A stretch of 64,000 nucleotides of DNA from Craspedostauros australis (lineage: Eukaryota > Bacillariophyta > Bacillariophyceae > Mastogloiales > Achnanthaceae). The notes beneath the pieces were generated by a model that was not told where the DNA came from, did no database searches, and was given only the letters and a program-made list of their open reading frames with translations. This document shows positions 20,568 through 32,205 of this stretch, one piece after another. The stretch covers positions 2,480,001 through 2,544,000 of the forward strand of contig JAMXDE010000004.1 in the NCBI GenBank assembly GCA_026770025.1. Direction: 5' to 3'. Positions within the stretch are counted from its first letter, which is position 1; every line of letters starts with the position of its first letter. A program made the position numbers and the translations under genes.

Positions 20568-21171
20568 CCGGAGACGCAGCGGACGTTCGGATGCTCCACA
20601 TCACTTCACGTTTCGCTGACATGCAATGGTCGAACATCAAGTTCGGCCGCTTGCAGATGGCATGGAAGCGTATGAGCACGAACCAACATGGACTCGATCC
20701 GGCTTGTACAGGCGTTATGGATGGTGAAGTGGGTTCTGCTGGGAATATGCACCACCGAACACAGGATTGCACAGAGCGCAGCATGATCGTTCGTACAGCA
20801 CAGACGAGTATAAAAAGGTGATATCGGTGAGGCAGTATGATAGTACTCGTAGATGTGTAGTCACTCGAAAACAAAGCACCATCCTGGTCTGCTGATGCTC
20901 TCATTCCCATCCATTATGTTCACTTCACCTCACGTTTTCAGTGTCTCTGGGTTGCTTCTGGGACAGCACAGAAAGGTGATGTGTCCCAAGTCGTGCCGAC
21001 CAACGAGAAAGTACTGCCTGATGCGCGCTCGTAGCCGTAGGTGTCAGTCGCGCGGTGGGACAAAATGTGGGATGTAGAATCACTCACAATTTCCGCCAAC
21101 CCGAAGCACACAAAATCAAACAGAACAGATCATTGCCACCAGTGACAACGAAAGGAACAAACAGAGGCAAC
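20568..21171. other. Intergenic, no gene
   Basis: About 600 bases between two paralogous plus-strand genes, with the 3' end of the first and the promoter of the second. Short frames only. Confidence 0.5.
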
Positions 21172-21996
21172 ATGACGAACGAGAGCACAAGCAAGTTGAC
21201 AGTGGTGGAGGCGAAAGCTCGCTGCCTTCAAAACCACGATGATAGCCACCCCAGCATGGATGATTGCATCATTGCCACAACCATCGACACGCACAACCAC
21301 GATGATAGCCACCCCAGCATGGACGATTGCATCATTGCCACAACCATCGACACGCACAACCACGATTGTTGCGACGACACCAATGCCGATGCGGAGATTC
21401 CAGAAGCACCCATCTACATGGTCGATCTGGAAGATCAGACGGTGACGATGGAGCAAGACTCACCCAGCATCCATGGCGACAACGACAACGACGACGCGAC
21501 GCCCACCATCCTGGAAGCCACAGCGTACGCAGATTCCGACGCCTCGTCCTTCTGCTACCGCCACAAGAAGATCGCATTGATCCTATTGATCGCGTTGGGC
21601 GCCGTCGTCAGCGTGACCATGGCGGTCGTCATGACGTCTACCAACGATGACGACGTGCCCACCATGCAGCAGTTCCCCAGGACGCTGCCACCCATGCCAA
21701 CGACGCAATACACGCGGCGGTTCGCTGCGTCTGAAACGTTGTTCGTGCCAAAACCCACAGAGACGACGAAGTACGTGATGGGATCCATATCCTCGGAATC
21801 CGATTGCGCTGCGTGCTGTTGGAGAACGCAAAGCCGTGCGTATCTGTACCTAGATCAATCCGACACCGTCGGTTGCGTCTGTTACGAAACCGTCGGCGTT
21901 TGTTTCATGGAAAACGACAATCCAAAAATCAAGAATACGGCGGGTGCCGTCTTCGTGTCCTACGACGATGTCGAGCCAACGCAGCGATGCACGTGA
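21172..21996 (+). CDS. Single-pass membrane protein with Cys-rich C-terminal ectodomain (paralog 3)
   Basis: A 274-aa protein from the ATG at 21172 (context CAACATGACG). The N-terminus contains a perfect 21-residue tandem duplication (a 63-base DNA repeat), then an acidic stretch. One membrane span follows a YRHKK basic patch (about residues 138-158). The ectodomain shows SDCAACC, an AYLYLD aromatic patch, GCVCYE, VCF and a C-terminal RCT, the same cysteine order as paralogs 1 and 2 but one residue pattern more diverged. It is the shortest and most compact of the three. The membrane anchor suggests the Cys domain faces outward. Confidence 0.7.
   Translation: MTNESTSKLTVVEAKARCLQNHDDSHPSMDDCIIATTIDTHNHDDSHPSMDDCIIATTIDTHNHDCCDDTNADAEIPEAPIYMVDLEDQTVTMEQDSPSIHGDNDNDDATPTILEATAYADSDASSFCYRHKKIALILLIALGAVVSVTMAVVMTSTNDDDVPTMQQFPRTLPPMPTTQYTRRFAASETLFVPKPTETTKYVMGSISSESDCAACCWRTQSRAYLYLDQSDTVGCVCYETVGVCFMENDNPKIKNTAGAVFVSYDDVEPTQRCT
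21232..21357 (+). repeat. 63-bp tandem duplication inside paralog 3
   Basis: Two 63-base units (21232-21294 and 21295-21357) encode the same 21 residues with, as far as I can see, one silent change. A partial third unit begins at 21358. Recent slippage or unequal exchange within a coding region. Confidence 0.9.
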
Positions 21997-22600
21997 CACT
22001 TAATGCAACTCAATTGGAGATGGCTGGAAGGATGCAGACATGAATGGATTAGAACTGAATAGATACGATAGATGAGTCGATTACTCCACTACAACTCACA
22101 CTAATAATAATGCTATCATTGTTACGGATACAACATATGACGATACACACGTACAACATGGGAAGGCGAAGACGGATACCATTTAACACGAAAGAAGAGG
22201 AACAGAACCGTTTCGTCTGCGTTTCCGTTTGCTTTTCCCATCATCCAGCAAAATGTGAACGCTCGTTCCCCTTGAATGGAACAGTTCGAGTCGAAAAGAT
22301 ACCTTCCTAAGCGTATAGGAGGACAGACGGAATGATTTCGGCAGAAACCAACCGTTTCATTCGTCATCTCGTTTTCGTTCATCTCCGTCACATCCATCAC
22401 CATCGTCATCGATGTCGTCGTTGTCGCCATTTGCCTTCTCTTGCGTGAGCATAGTCGCCAAAGGTATCTCCATCGTCATCATCTTGGTCTCTTCATTTGC
22501 ATCTGCACCCGGAGTTGCCTCTTCAATCCGCGACAAGTCTCATCCCACGGCCGATACCGCCACCAGCAGGAGCAGCGGCACGAGCATCCACACGGCCGCC
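21997..22600. other. Intergenic / 5' leader of KRI1
   Basis: No independent gene. The KRI1 frame stays open upstream of its likely ATG back to 22412, but the extra 63 residues are hydrophobic/Ser-rich and unlike the family. CATCATCATC-type runs occur around 22395-22480. Confidence 0.5.
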
Positions 22601-24736
22601 ATGCCTTCCACGAAGAAGCGCGAGCTGTTCGAAGACAGCGAGAACAGTAGCGACAGTGATAGCGATAGCAGCAGCAGCAGCAGTAGTGGTGATAGCAATG
22701 ATAGTAGTAGCAGCAGCAGCGAAGAGGAAGACCGCAATGGCAAGAATGCCAACAAGCAATCCTCGACAAAGAAGCCATCCATCCTGAAGGTCAACGAATC
22801 GTTCGCCAAAGAGTACACATCGCGCAAACAACAGCAGGAGCTGCAGAACAACCGTGATCTCGTGGCCGATGATTCCTTCGATGAGGACTCCTCGTCTGAC
22901 GAGGAAGACGAGGATCTGGACAAGCCAGAGTTGGATCTGCAGTTCTTCCAGACGATGAACGCGCTGCGAAACAAGGATCAATCCATTTACGATCCCAGCA
23001 GCAAATTCTTTCAGGATGGCGATAATACTGCCGGGGTTTCCACGAGCAAGACGCACAAGATCAAGGACATGATGCGTGAGCAGATCTTGGACAAGATGGA
23101 GGGTGTCGAAACTGCTGTGGATGATGGTGGTGATGACAATGATGGCACGCGCAGGAGCAGGAGGATCGTGGAGGAGGAAGATACGTCTCGATTCGCGTAT
23201 GATGAGCAGCAACGCAAATTGCGTCAGGATTTGCTCAAGGGTATCAACGATAACGATGCCGATGGTGACAAGGATAGTGGCAACAATGAGAACGACGATG
23301 ACGACGACGATCTTCTCGTGCAGAAGAAGAAAAACAAGAAGAGCGCGTCAACAACGACGCCCGATGAGACGGAACAGAAGCTACGGAAGGAGATCAAGAA
23401 CGCCAAAAAGTCCTCATCGGTCGCCGACAAGGACTTTGTTGACCCACGTGGTGAGATCCAAGATGGTCAAGCCTTCCTGCTGGAGTACCTGTCCAACAAG
23501 AAGTGGAAGGACGATTTCGAGAATGACGCCAATGAGAACAACGGCAACACCAATGACGACGACAACGAAAGCACAGCATCATCCACCGACAAGGCCGACG
23601 AATTCGAGGCCAAGTACAACTTCCGATTCGAGGAGGCTGCCACTGCCACGGGAGCCTCCGGTGCCGATTTCTCCATCCGCACCTACGCGCGCGGCAATCA
23701 GATGAACACGCTGCGTCGCAAGGATGACACTCGCAAGCAGAAGCGTCTGGCACGCAAGGAGCGCAAGGCAGCCCAACGCAAGGCCAAGGAGGAACAGCTC
23801 AAGCGTCTCAAGAGTGCCAAGAAGGCCGAGCTGCACAAGAAGTTGGAGCAAGTCAAATCCATTCTGGGTCCGCAAGATGCGGAGGCGGCTGCGAAGGAAG
23901 CAGCAACTGCCATCGACGAAACGGCGATCCTCAAGATGCTGGAAGGCGATTACGATCCCGAAAAATTCGAACAAGCGATGAAGGATGCCTACAACGACGA
24001 CTTCTACGCGCAGCAGGATGGCGAATGGAAGAAGGATAAAGATGTTCGCGATGCCATGCTGCAGGATGCGAATGCCTTGGATTCCGGCGTGACGGAAGAA
24101 ACGTACGCGCATCAAGATGAAGGCGGAGAAAATTACAACGGCGGGGACGACGCAGATGGCGAAGAATACTACAACGATCAGAACGAAGGCTACGATGAAG
24201 ACGGTGATGCACAGCACGACACCACCGCGACACCCAAATCCCACCTCGAGGTCAAACTCGAAGAGAAGGTCCAGGACGAACTGTACAAGCTGGATTACGA
24301 AGACATCATCGCCGGTGATCTGCCAACGCGCTTCAAGTACCGCCCTGTCGAGAAGAATCGTTACGGCCTCAGCACCGAAGAGATTCTCTTCGCCAAAGAC
24401 AAGACCCTCAAGCAGTACGTCTCCGTTAAGTACATGGCGCCGTACCGTGATGAACATGCCAGGGATGGTACAGAATTCAAATTGGATCGCCGACGCAGGA
24501 AGAAGTTCCGCGATCTCATCCATGCGGACATGGACGAGTTGGTGGAGGCAGGTGCTGCTCCTGCCGGTGCCGCGGATGGCGCTGGCGGCGCCAATGCCGA
24601 GGAGAAGAAACGCAGCGCCGACGAACCCATCGGTGGTGGAAAGCGCAAACAACGAAGGCGGTTGAAGAAGGGCAAGAAGAAGTCCAAGGTGGCGGCGCAA
24701 GAAGATGGCAACGCGGAACTGAAGAGCGAGGCATAG
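22601..24736 (+). CDS. KRI1: KRI1 family ribosome biogenesis protein
   Basis: A 711-aa protein from the ATG at 22601, chosen over the longer frame from 22412 because the context is GCCGCCATG and the protein then opens with the family's Ser/Asp/Glu-rich tract. Recognisable blocks in order: a 'KRELFEDSENSSDSD' start; LKVNESFAKEY; a basic Lys/Arg/Ala/Glu coiled region (about residues 380-430); 'DYDPEKFEQAMKDAYNDDFY'; and the C-terminal KRI1 domain with LDYEDIIAGDLPTRFKYRPV, 'GLSTEEILFAKDKTLKQYVS' and 'MAPYRDE'. Yeast Kri1 acts with Krr1 in the nucleolus in 40S subunit assembly; the same role is expected here. A basic tail (KRKQRRRLKKGKKKSK) can serve as a nuclear/nucleolar signal. No intron is needed. 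Confidence 0.93.
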   Translation: MPSTKKRELFEDSENSSDSDSDSSSSSSSGDSNDSSSSSSEEEDRNGKNANKQSSTKKPSILKVNESFAKEYTSRKQQQELQNNRDLVADDSFDEDSSSDEEDEDLDKPELDLQFFQTMNALRNKDQSIYDPSSKFFQDGDNTAGVSTSKTHKIKDMMREQILDKMEGVETAVDDGGDDNDGTRRSRRIVEEEDTSRFAYDEQQRKLRQDLLKGINDNDADGDKDSGNNENDDDDDDLLVQKKKNKKSASTTTPDETEQKLRKEIKNAKKSSSVADKDFVDPRGEIQDGQAFLLEYLSNKKWKDDFENDANENNGNTNDDDNESTASSTDKADEFEAKYNFRFEEAATATGASGADFSIRTYARGNQMNTLRRKDDTRKQKRLARKERKAAQRKAKEEQLKRLKSAKKAELHKKLEQVKSILGPQDAEAAAKEAATAIDETAILKMLEGDYDPEKFEQAMKDAYNDDFYAQQDGEWKKDKDVRDAMLQDANALDSGVTEETYAHQDEGGENYNGGDDADGEEYYNDQNEGYDEDGDAQHDTTATPKSHLEVKLEEKVQDELYKLDYEDIIAGDLPTRFKYRPVEKNRYGLSTEEILFAKDKTLKQYVSVKYMAPYRDEHARDGTEFKLDRRRRKKFRDLIHADMDELVEAGAAPAGAADGAGGANAEEKKRSADEPIGGGKRKQRRRLKKGKKKSKVAAQEDGNAELKSEA

Positions 24737-27700
24737 GATACCTGCATACTCGCATGGCACAAAGAGGACTCTCTGGACAGCAAGCACTTTTGGCACACGA
24801 CCTACTCGTCTTCTGTGGAGTCTCTGCCTCTTACATACCAATAGGTCGTACACCGTTCCGCCCTCCTCTTCATCTCGCATGCAGCCGCACAGGAACTCCA
24901 GCCGGCGTCCCTGTACCATCCCCTTATGTACGTGCAAGCAAGACACCGTGAGATGCTTTGTCACTGTGCCTATCCCCTTGGTTCCTTAGAAACCCTGCTC
25001 CTCTTGGCAAGCTGGAATGGATAGTACAACATCGTATACCGTGGCATGGCATGGCGTGGCATAGTCGTAGCACAGCACAACAAAGCATGGCCGATCAGGG
25101 TGCTTCTGATGGATATGATATGACTACATCGACTAAGTTGATCGTGTTTTGCAGTTTTCCCAAACGTGTCCATTGAGACTCTACCTGTACGTTTTCTTTC
25201 CTTCCTCAATCTAGTTTCTCCCTCAACAGCACTGCATGACTTTTTCGGCCCCATCTGCGATACATAAAATACGAACCCCAACCGTTTCTCCCGTTGGGCC
25301 TCTGCTCTTGGACATGATGATGCCACAGACAAATGAAGAACATCAGCAGTCAGGAGGCGGGGCGAAGATTCCAACCTGTTCCTGACCTGTTGGCACACCG
25401 AAGGCGAGAAGGCAACAGCGGCACCAACGGGAGTGAACGGCATTAGCATCGGAAGAAGATGTCACCTCAAAGCGAAGTTCCGAACTCAACAAGTATCAGG
25501 CGAGGGAACAACATGTTCGCCCTCCCGACGATGAAATAGAACGTTACGTCAAGACACCCAATCGTGGCTGATGGATTGATGGATGGAGGAGAAGTGCGGC
25601 GCAGCTTGCAGCGCGGCATTGTGCAATGTGCGAGCTACTCGTGGCGCAGCACTGTCCATTCTCGCCCGCCAAGAGGGTCGCTGTTCTTTTCTCCTTGAGG
25701 ACCCGTGCAGCCCGCCTTTTGGTGGTGCGGAGGGAGCAAGGAGTGGATCGCAAGCTGGAGATGGTGAGATGGGGGCGGAGAGGACGAAGTGAGCGAAGGT
25801 GTCAATCAAGAAGGTCTGTTGGATCGCGGTGTTCGGGTCTTGGGTTCGTGGCCAAGGAGGCAGTCTCTTCTCTCCACTCCACTCCACTCCACTCCTCTTC
25901 GCTAAATCCGGCAGGCGCCGAAGGAACGAGTGCGTGTCCAGGTTACGACATCCTGGCTGTGACGGAGGTGCCGAAAACGTCGGAATCTGGAGTTCGGTCC
26001 GTATCGCCCGTTGAAGGGGTTTCTTCCAAACAGATGATAAGGCCTCTGCCGGAGCGGATACTCTGCCGCTCCACCAAAGAGGATCGTGGATGGCGAGGAT
26101 CGCGATGTGGGTTGGTCTCGTCTGTCTCGCTGGTCGCACTGCTTTCTACGCACTCACGCACTCACGCACTCAGCCTTGTCCTCATCTGTTTCGTTTGCCG
26201 TTTGCGTCGTCCGCGTTGATGTGCGATGTCGATCCTCCCTCGCCGCTTCGGGCGATTCAGAACTTTTGTCTCTGGTGCCCCATTCCACAAGAGTGAGAAC
26301 CACCTTTCTGTTCAGCGATACTTCATGCGCTTTGAATGGGGACGGAAAGGGAACGAGTCAATTTATACTCCCTCTGTCCTACCATCCTCTCGTACAAGAA
26401 TACGTGTTCTGTTCTACTTGTGCTATTGCCAGTCCTCCAGCAAGTATCTTTCTGCAGGCGATCTTGAAGCCAAGACAGAGACAGAGCGAGAAAGGTGCCA
26501 AAGAACCCAACAGCACAAGCAAACACACATCTCCCATCACTCCCTCGCACCGGTGCCTCGGTTCGCACAGGGTCCTTGACGCTGAACGACTTGAGAACGG
26601 GTGTCTTGGGGGCAGGTTTCCAGCGATAGAAAAGTGTGGCAACTGCCATCTGTCAAAACCTGTCAGGGCCATCTGCTTGACAGTTGTTGTTGCCGTCAAG
26701 ACCAAAATCGAATTATCACGACTTTGTTAGCGTTACCAGACAGTGCTTCACAATCACAACAGCCAGTCTCACGGGCGTTGCCTGGGCATCCTTCTTCTTC
26801 TGTTCTTTTTGTTGCAAGTGACGTGTATCTTTTGGGGCTCAGTCGCCGTACGTGACCTCAGTGATGAAGGGCGGTTTTCCGCAATGCCATCGGCTCTTGG
26901 TGGCAAACGCAAATTCTATGTGAGCTCGTAACTTCGCATGCACCCTGCTCCAGACGCCATCGTGTTCGAGCAAAGTGAAGGAGCTCGTACGCACGCTCGG
27001 GTTGAGCACGGCGACTCTGGAACTGTTGCCACTATTTTATCTGCAATTCTACTCAACGTACTCAAACTGTAGCCGCGAGCAAGAGCACTGCAGGTCCGTG
27101 CGAACACAGCCGAGTAAGTAATCGTCATCATGACCGTAGTCGTGCTTGCACATGGTGCCATTCCTTCACGACATCGGCACGGTGACAGATGAGATCGACG
27201 TTGTGTTTGGGGCATTCTCATCCTCATCGAGGGTGAAGGAAGGGAAGGAGTCAAAATCCTCCTGTCATCGCAACCCAAGGGACATCGCAGAACAGCCCCA
27301 GGTGCGGCACAACCTCGCTTCGGATTTGATGTTGCCTGGGAACGAAAACCGGGACAGGCACCCCATGCGTTGCGGGCGCGCGAAGAGTACATACTGTGTA
27401 CGAGTGCAGCCATGGTACATTCTCTAACAAGTACTATGGCTTTGTACGACAGGACGGCACACCAACGTGCCACACGAGAACACGAAACATTCCGCGGAGT
27501 GCTGGTGGTCGTTGGTTACAGTAGAAGGGATTTTTTCATCCAGACATCCTCGCAGCTTGTTCGCTTGTCTGCCAGCGGGTGTCACGACAGCGTTTCCTTT
27601 TCTTTGGATTTCCGTATCCGCCGCCTAAATGATGCAGTCACGCAACGAAGCGTACTTAACAAGTCCATCAACAGGAGTCTTTGACTTTCCCATATTCCGT

Positions 27701-28261
27701 TCCGTGCTGATATTTCCGCTCGACCGTTCTGCGGGGCTTATTCGTCGGTCCGGCTTCTGTCCGTCCATCCGTATGCGACGCCCAAGAATGACTTTGCGGC
27801 AGGAAAAGAACCCATTCCGCCTGCGTGTCAACCTGCCGTAGAAATATCACGACAGGCAGTAAGAGTTCACGCAAGCTGCTGGGTTGTAACAAGAGACATT
27901 CAGTGTGGTTGTCGATCGTTGTTTTGTTGGCAGCATGCGTATCAATGTGCGGTGGCAATACCACCGCAGGCACCGAAAGAAACATCGAACGCGACAAACA
28001 CCGCGACAAAACGAGAAATAGCAACCAACAGCGATACAAAAAGTTCATCCACAATCCCCTCCTCCACTTTCATTCTCACAAATCGCAAACTGCCCAAAAC
28101 TCAAAGCAACGTAACAACAACAACAACAACAACAACAACGTATCCACAACAAGGAAGCGACGAAGGGAGACCATCATCATCATCATCACCATCACCATCA
28201 CCACCGCCATCAAGCAATACGATCAACAAACGACGACAGCAACAGCATCAGACAACCAAAC
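24737..28261. other. Long intergenic region, no confident gene
   Basis: 3.5 kb without a convincing gene. The longest frames (minus 25549-26139, minus 26916-27473, plus 26086-26730) have Cys/Arg/Ser-heavy composition and no domain. Notes: CCACT tandem units near 25872-25897, an ACTCACGC run near 26150-26170, and AAC and CAT/CAC microsatellites at 28112-28205 in what is probably the 5' leader of the HSF gene. Confidence 0.45.
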
Positions 28262-30305
28262 ATGAGTCCATCACCCCAAGGAAGCAACAACGATCTGGAG
28301 CCAACTCCAATCAACGAACAGTTCATGGCACTGCCCAACGTCAGCGTCCCTGGGAATGGGAACGGCGGCAGCAACAGCAGCAACAACAACGGCATCAACG
28401 TCAACCTGGGAAACCTCAACGGCGACGCCGTCATCAGCAGCGCTTCCAACGGAGTCAAACACGAGGGACGCCCTGAGAAAACGAAGATGCACAGCGTCAT
28501 GGAGGCAGCCAACGCCCTGACGGCGCTCTGCGACGAAGACGAAGAGGAGGGGAACAACACCAACAACGGCAGCAGCGACGACAACAGCAACAACAGTCCT
28601 CAGGACACCGCTCCAAAGCCTGACAGCAGCAACAGCAACGCCAATGGCAACGGCGAAACCAGCAGCAGCAACAACGGCAGCCCTGCCCCAGAATCCTTGC
28701 CAAAACCGACGAAGCGCTTCATCCCCGAGCACAAGAAACCAGATGCAGCGTTGACATTTCCCGAAAAGGTCAGTGAGCATCTTGCCAAATTTCTGTTCTT
28801 GGCTGTTGGCGACCATGGACACGAGTCGCGTCCTGATTTGTTGTATCGTGGTGTGATGCTGTGTGATGTGATTGCGCCACGCGGTGGCGTTGCGTGGCGA
28901 AATTGCATGAGTTGTTTGCCTGCCTTCCAACGCCAGCCGGTGCCGTTTCGGGCTGAGTCGCACACAGCTGTTCGCCGTGTCGCACTCAGAAACTCGATGT
29001 CTGGCCTGGTACCTGCGCTTATGTGTTTCGCGAGCCACGATGGTAGGGCGCTTGTTTGTTTCGGAACTCGTTACCGGAGGTTTTTATCACCCCCGATAAT
29101 AACAAACATCACGACTATGGCGGGCATCTTCGTGAGCTTATCATGCCACAGCGCGTATTGTCATCGCTCGCCCAATCCTAACAGCACATCGACCATGATG
29201 TGCACCGCCCCACACCAGAGTCTCACACAATCAATTAATCCCTTCCTCCTTGTCTACCAACTCCCACCGACGCCCTTGTTTCATTGACATGCATCTCTTG
29301 CTATGTTGTAACCAACTTCTTTGGCTTGTTGCACCAATGCATCCGCCGTTGCTTCGCCGACGTGTGACAACCACACTCGTACTCTGACCACAGCTTATGA
29401 GCCTCATGAAGTTCGCCGACGATCAAGAAGACAAGCGCAATTACTGCATCTCCTGGTTGGACGATGGCAAGTCCTTCGTCATCCGCGACCCGGATGGCTT
29501 CACCCGCCAGGTGCTGCCCAAGTTCTTCAAGGCCACCAAGTTCTCATCCTTCACTCGCAAGCTCTACCGCTGGGGCTTCCGACAGGTCAACCGCGGCATC
29601 GGCCCCGACGACCCGATCATCTTCGGCAACGAGTACTTCCAACGCGACGATCCTGAGCAGATGAAGAAGATGAGGAGCGTCACCGCTGCTTCCACCAGGA
29701 AGACAGAGCAGGCCAATCTCCTGCTTCAACAGCAGCAGCAGCTTCAGCAGCAGCAGTTCACCCTCAACATGATGGGCATGAACAAGCGTCCCTTCGACGC
29801 CACAGGCGCCATCGCCGGCAACGACCCCAAGAGAATCCTCCTCGAACAGTGGATGCAGCAGAAGGCGATGACCCAGCAGAACATGTACAACCCCAACCCA
29901 GCCGGGCAGGGCATGAACCTGACATCTGCGCTCGGTCGCAACCCCCACTTCAACCCTGCCTCGTTGAACACCGGTGGGATGAAGCCATTCGAGATGATGG
30001 GATTCAACAACGGCAACCAGGGAGGGCAGATGGCGCCCAGCAACCCGCTGTTCGGGTCGTTCCAGATGCAGTCGCTTGCCCAGCAGCAGAACGACAACCA
30101 GCAGCAACAACACCATCACCAACAGCAGCAGCACCTCTTCCAGCAGCAACAACAGCAGCAACAGCAACAGCAGCACTTCCAACAGCAGCATCAGCAGCAA
30201 CAACAACAGAAGCAACAGCAGCAGCAAGGCAGCGGCTACCCGGCCACAGCCTCCACCGCTGACATCGTGAACGCTGCCATCAACGCCCTCAAGTACGCTT
30301 CCTAG
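28262..30305 (+). CDS. Heat-shock-factor (HSF) type transcription factor, two exons
   Basis: Exons 28262-28768 and 29394-30305, 472 aa. The donor AAG|GTCAGT and acceptor CACAG|CTT are in phase 0 and join ALTFPEK to LMSLMKF, restoring the start of the HSF DNA-binding domain. The domain spans about residues 165-270: FPEK, 'ISWLDDGKSFVIRDPDGF', 'VLPKFFKATKFSSFTRKLYRWGF'. The N-terminus is low-complexity Asn/Gly/Ser. The C-terminus is Met/Asn/Gln-rich with long Gln tracts (about residues 400-455), of the kind found in activation domains. The heptad repeat after the DNA-binding domain is weak or absent, as in many diatom HSFs. Expected in the nucleus, binding GAA-based heat-shock elements. The diatom family is large, so individual targets cannot be predicted. 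Confidence 0.9.
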
Positions 30306-32205
30306 AGAGAGAGAGGCACTGAGCGGTCCGCAGGCCGGTCTGGGTCAGGCCACACGACACCAGACCGCGCTCAAAAGACAAGACGGATGAAGTGGCACAG
30401 ACACACACAAACAAACAATCACACGATCGCCACATCACAACTCTTCCATGCATTTCGACGGGGGAAACGCGGATGCATGCATCCGCTCGGTCGCAGGTTG
30501 AGGGGGATATCTCAGCCCTCGATCCTGGCAGCCGAGGGATCAACCACAAGAGCTGATGCACATGTCCTTCATCCACGAAGGTGGTGGAGGCGGTAGCATC
30601 AGCGCAACAGCCTGGATGTATACTTTGTGCAGGGCGCGATGATGACGCAGGCAATGGGCGGATAGACGGATGGAGCGCGGGTGGCAACAACGCATTGGCA
30701 GCGATGCCGTGTGATGCCACACCACATCTGACGTCAACCATGCCTACAGGCATCGTGTTCAATTTGTTTCCATTATAACTATCTCAATTACTATCACTAC
30801 GCTGTAAATCCACCCTGAGGTCTGTGCAGATGGTACTTCAAGCCAACAAGGACAATGCCAGCAAGTCTCGACTTCGCTCTGGCCCCAGCCCACACCACAA
30901 GCACGCCTCTGGGCTATACGATTGGGACGTGGCATGCATCGCACACGTCCAAGAATTAACGATCTAAACTAATAGACTGACTGCATACTCCACGAATTCA
31001 TCACATCGGTCGGTTAGAGCAGAGCACTTTGCTTCTGTTGATTGGTGGATGGTACTATTTGGCGCAGAGGAGAGTTGCGCTTCCGTCTGTTGCGCCGGTC
31101 GTTGCGCGGAGGACTATCGCCTTCCGGTTTGGCCAGAAGACCCGCGACGCACGTTGGCGACACAGCAACACGGCAACATTGGGACTGACATGTTACGACC
31201 CTGCAACAGGTAGTCTCTAACTCTCTATCTATCTATTAGTACGCAGTTGCCGGGAAGTCTCTGAGATCGTTCGCACCATGCATACTCACAGCCACAAGTG
31301 TCCACAACGAAATGTTTGTGTGGTACAAAACTAGTCTTATTCGTAGACTCACAGTCGAAAAGTCAGACACGATCTGCGACATTCCACGGCAATCTTCTTC
31401 CCTTGTGCTGAAGATGTCACCCTACGGTGTTCGTGGTAGGGAACGTACGGGGTTCCGTTTTTGGATCCAGAGTGTTCGCAGACAGGCAAACAGAGCAGGA
31501 ACAAGGCACTCTTTGCTCGAACTCCACGAGCACCACCCGCGACGACAAGGGAGGCGAAGAGTCAAAGCGAAACAACACGAAGCAGGATACGAAAGAACAC
31601 AACAGACAACAAAAGCAGCAGGAACAGCCCACAGACAGAGAGGAGGGAAAATCAAACAGAAGGCAAGGAGAGTGCCATCACACACCCACACACATAGACA
31701 TACAGGCATCACCCTCCGTGGCATTCCCCCACAAGTGAAAGCTTTCGCATTGAGACGTTCGCATCATCGACATCGTCCAACGCCCATTGTCACTCACCAT
31801 CGTCGGGATCTTGCTCTATCTCTCTCTCTCTCTCTTTCTGCGGTGATCGACGCGAACAGCAGTAGCAACAGTAGTAGCAACAGCAATAGAGCATCAACAA
31901 TCTCAGGATCGCAGCAAGAGGAGCCCTCCGTTAGATCGATCCCCAGCCCACAATCTGTAATCCGCGGTCAACGCAGCACAGCACAGCACAGCGAAGAAAC
32001 CAAACGTCTGAATCCGTGACCCCCAAGCACACAGCTGCAAGCCACAGCCATACAAACAACCCCTTATCGTGGTCGCAGACCAGCAAGAGTGCAAGGATAG
32101 AACCCTCCACATCTACGTCCACTACACGCACATACATACACCCTGCGCATATTAACACACAAGAGTCAATCACAGCAATAGCATCAATCACAGCAACCCT
32201 TCGCC
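30306..32205. other. Intergenic, 3' end of HSF and 5' leader of GSK3
   Basis: No gene recognised. Features: a GA run right after the HSF stop, (CA)n-like ACACAC sequence near 30397-30415, a TC run at about 31815-31840, and an A/C-rich stretch with many CAC/AAC units before the kinase ATG that looks like a long 5' leader. Confidence 0.45.

Noticed and set aside
23579-24964. 461-codon minus-strand frame opposite KRI1
   Set aside because: The plus strand encodes the conserved KRI1 blocks; the antisense frame has no family features.
26916-27473. 185-codon minus-strand frame in the long intergenic region
   Set aside because: Unnatural Cys/Arg/Ser composition and no domain or splice partner.
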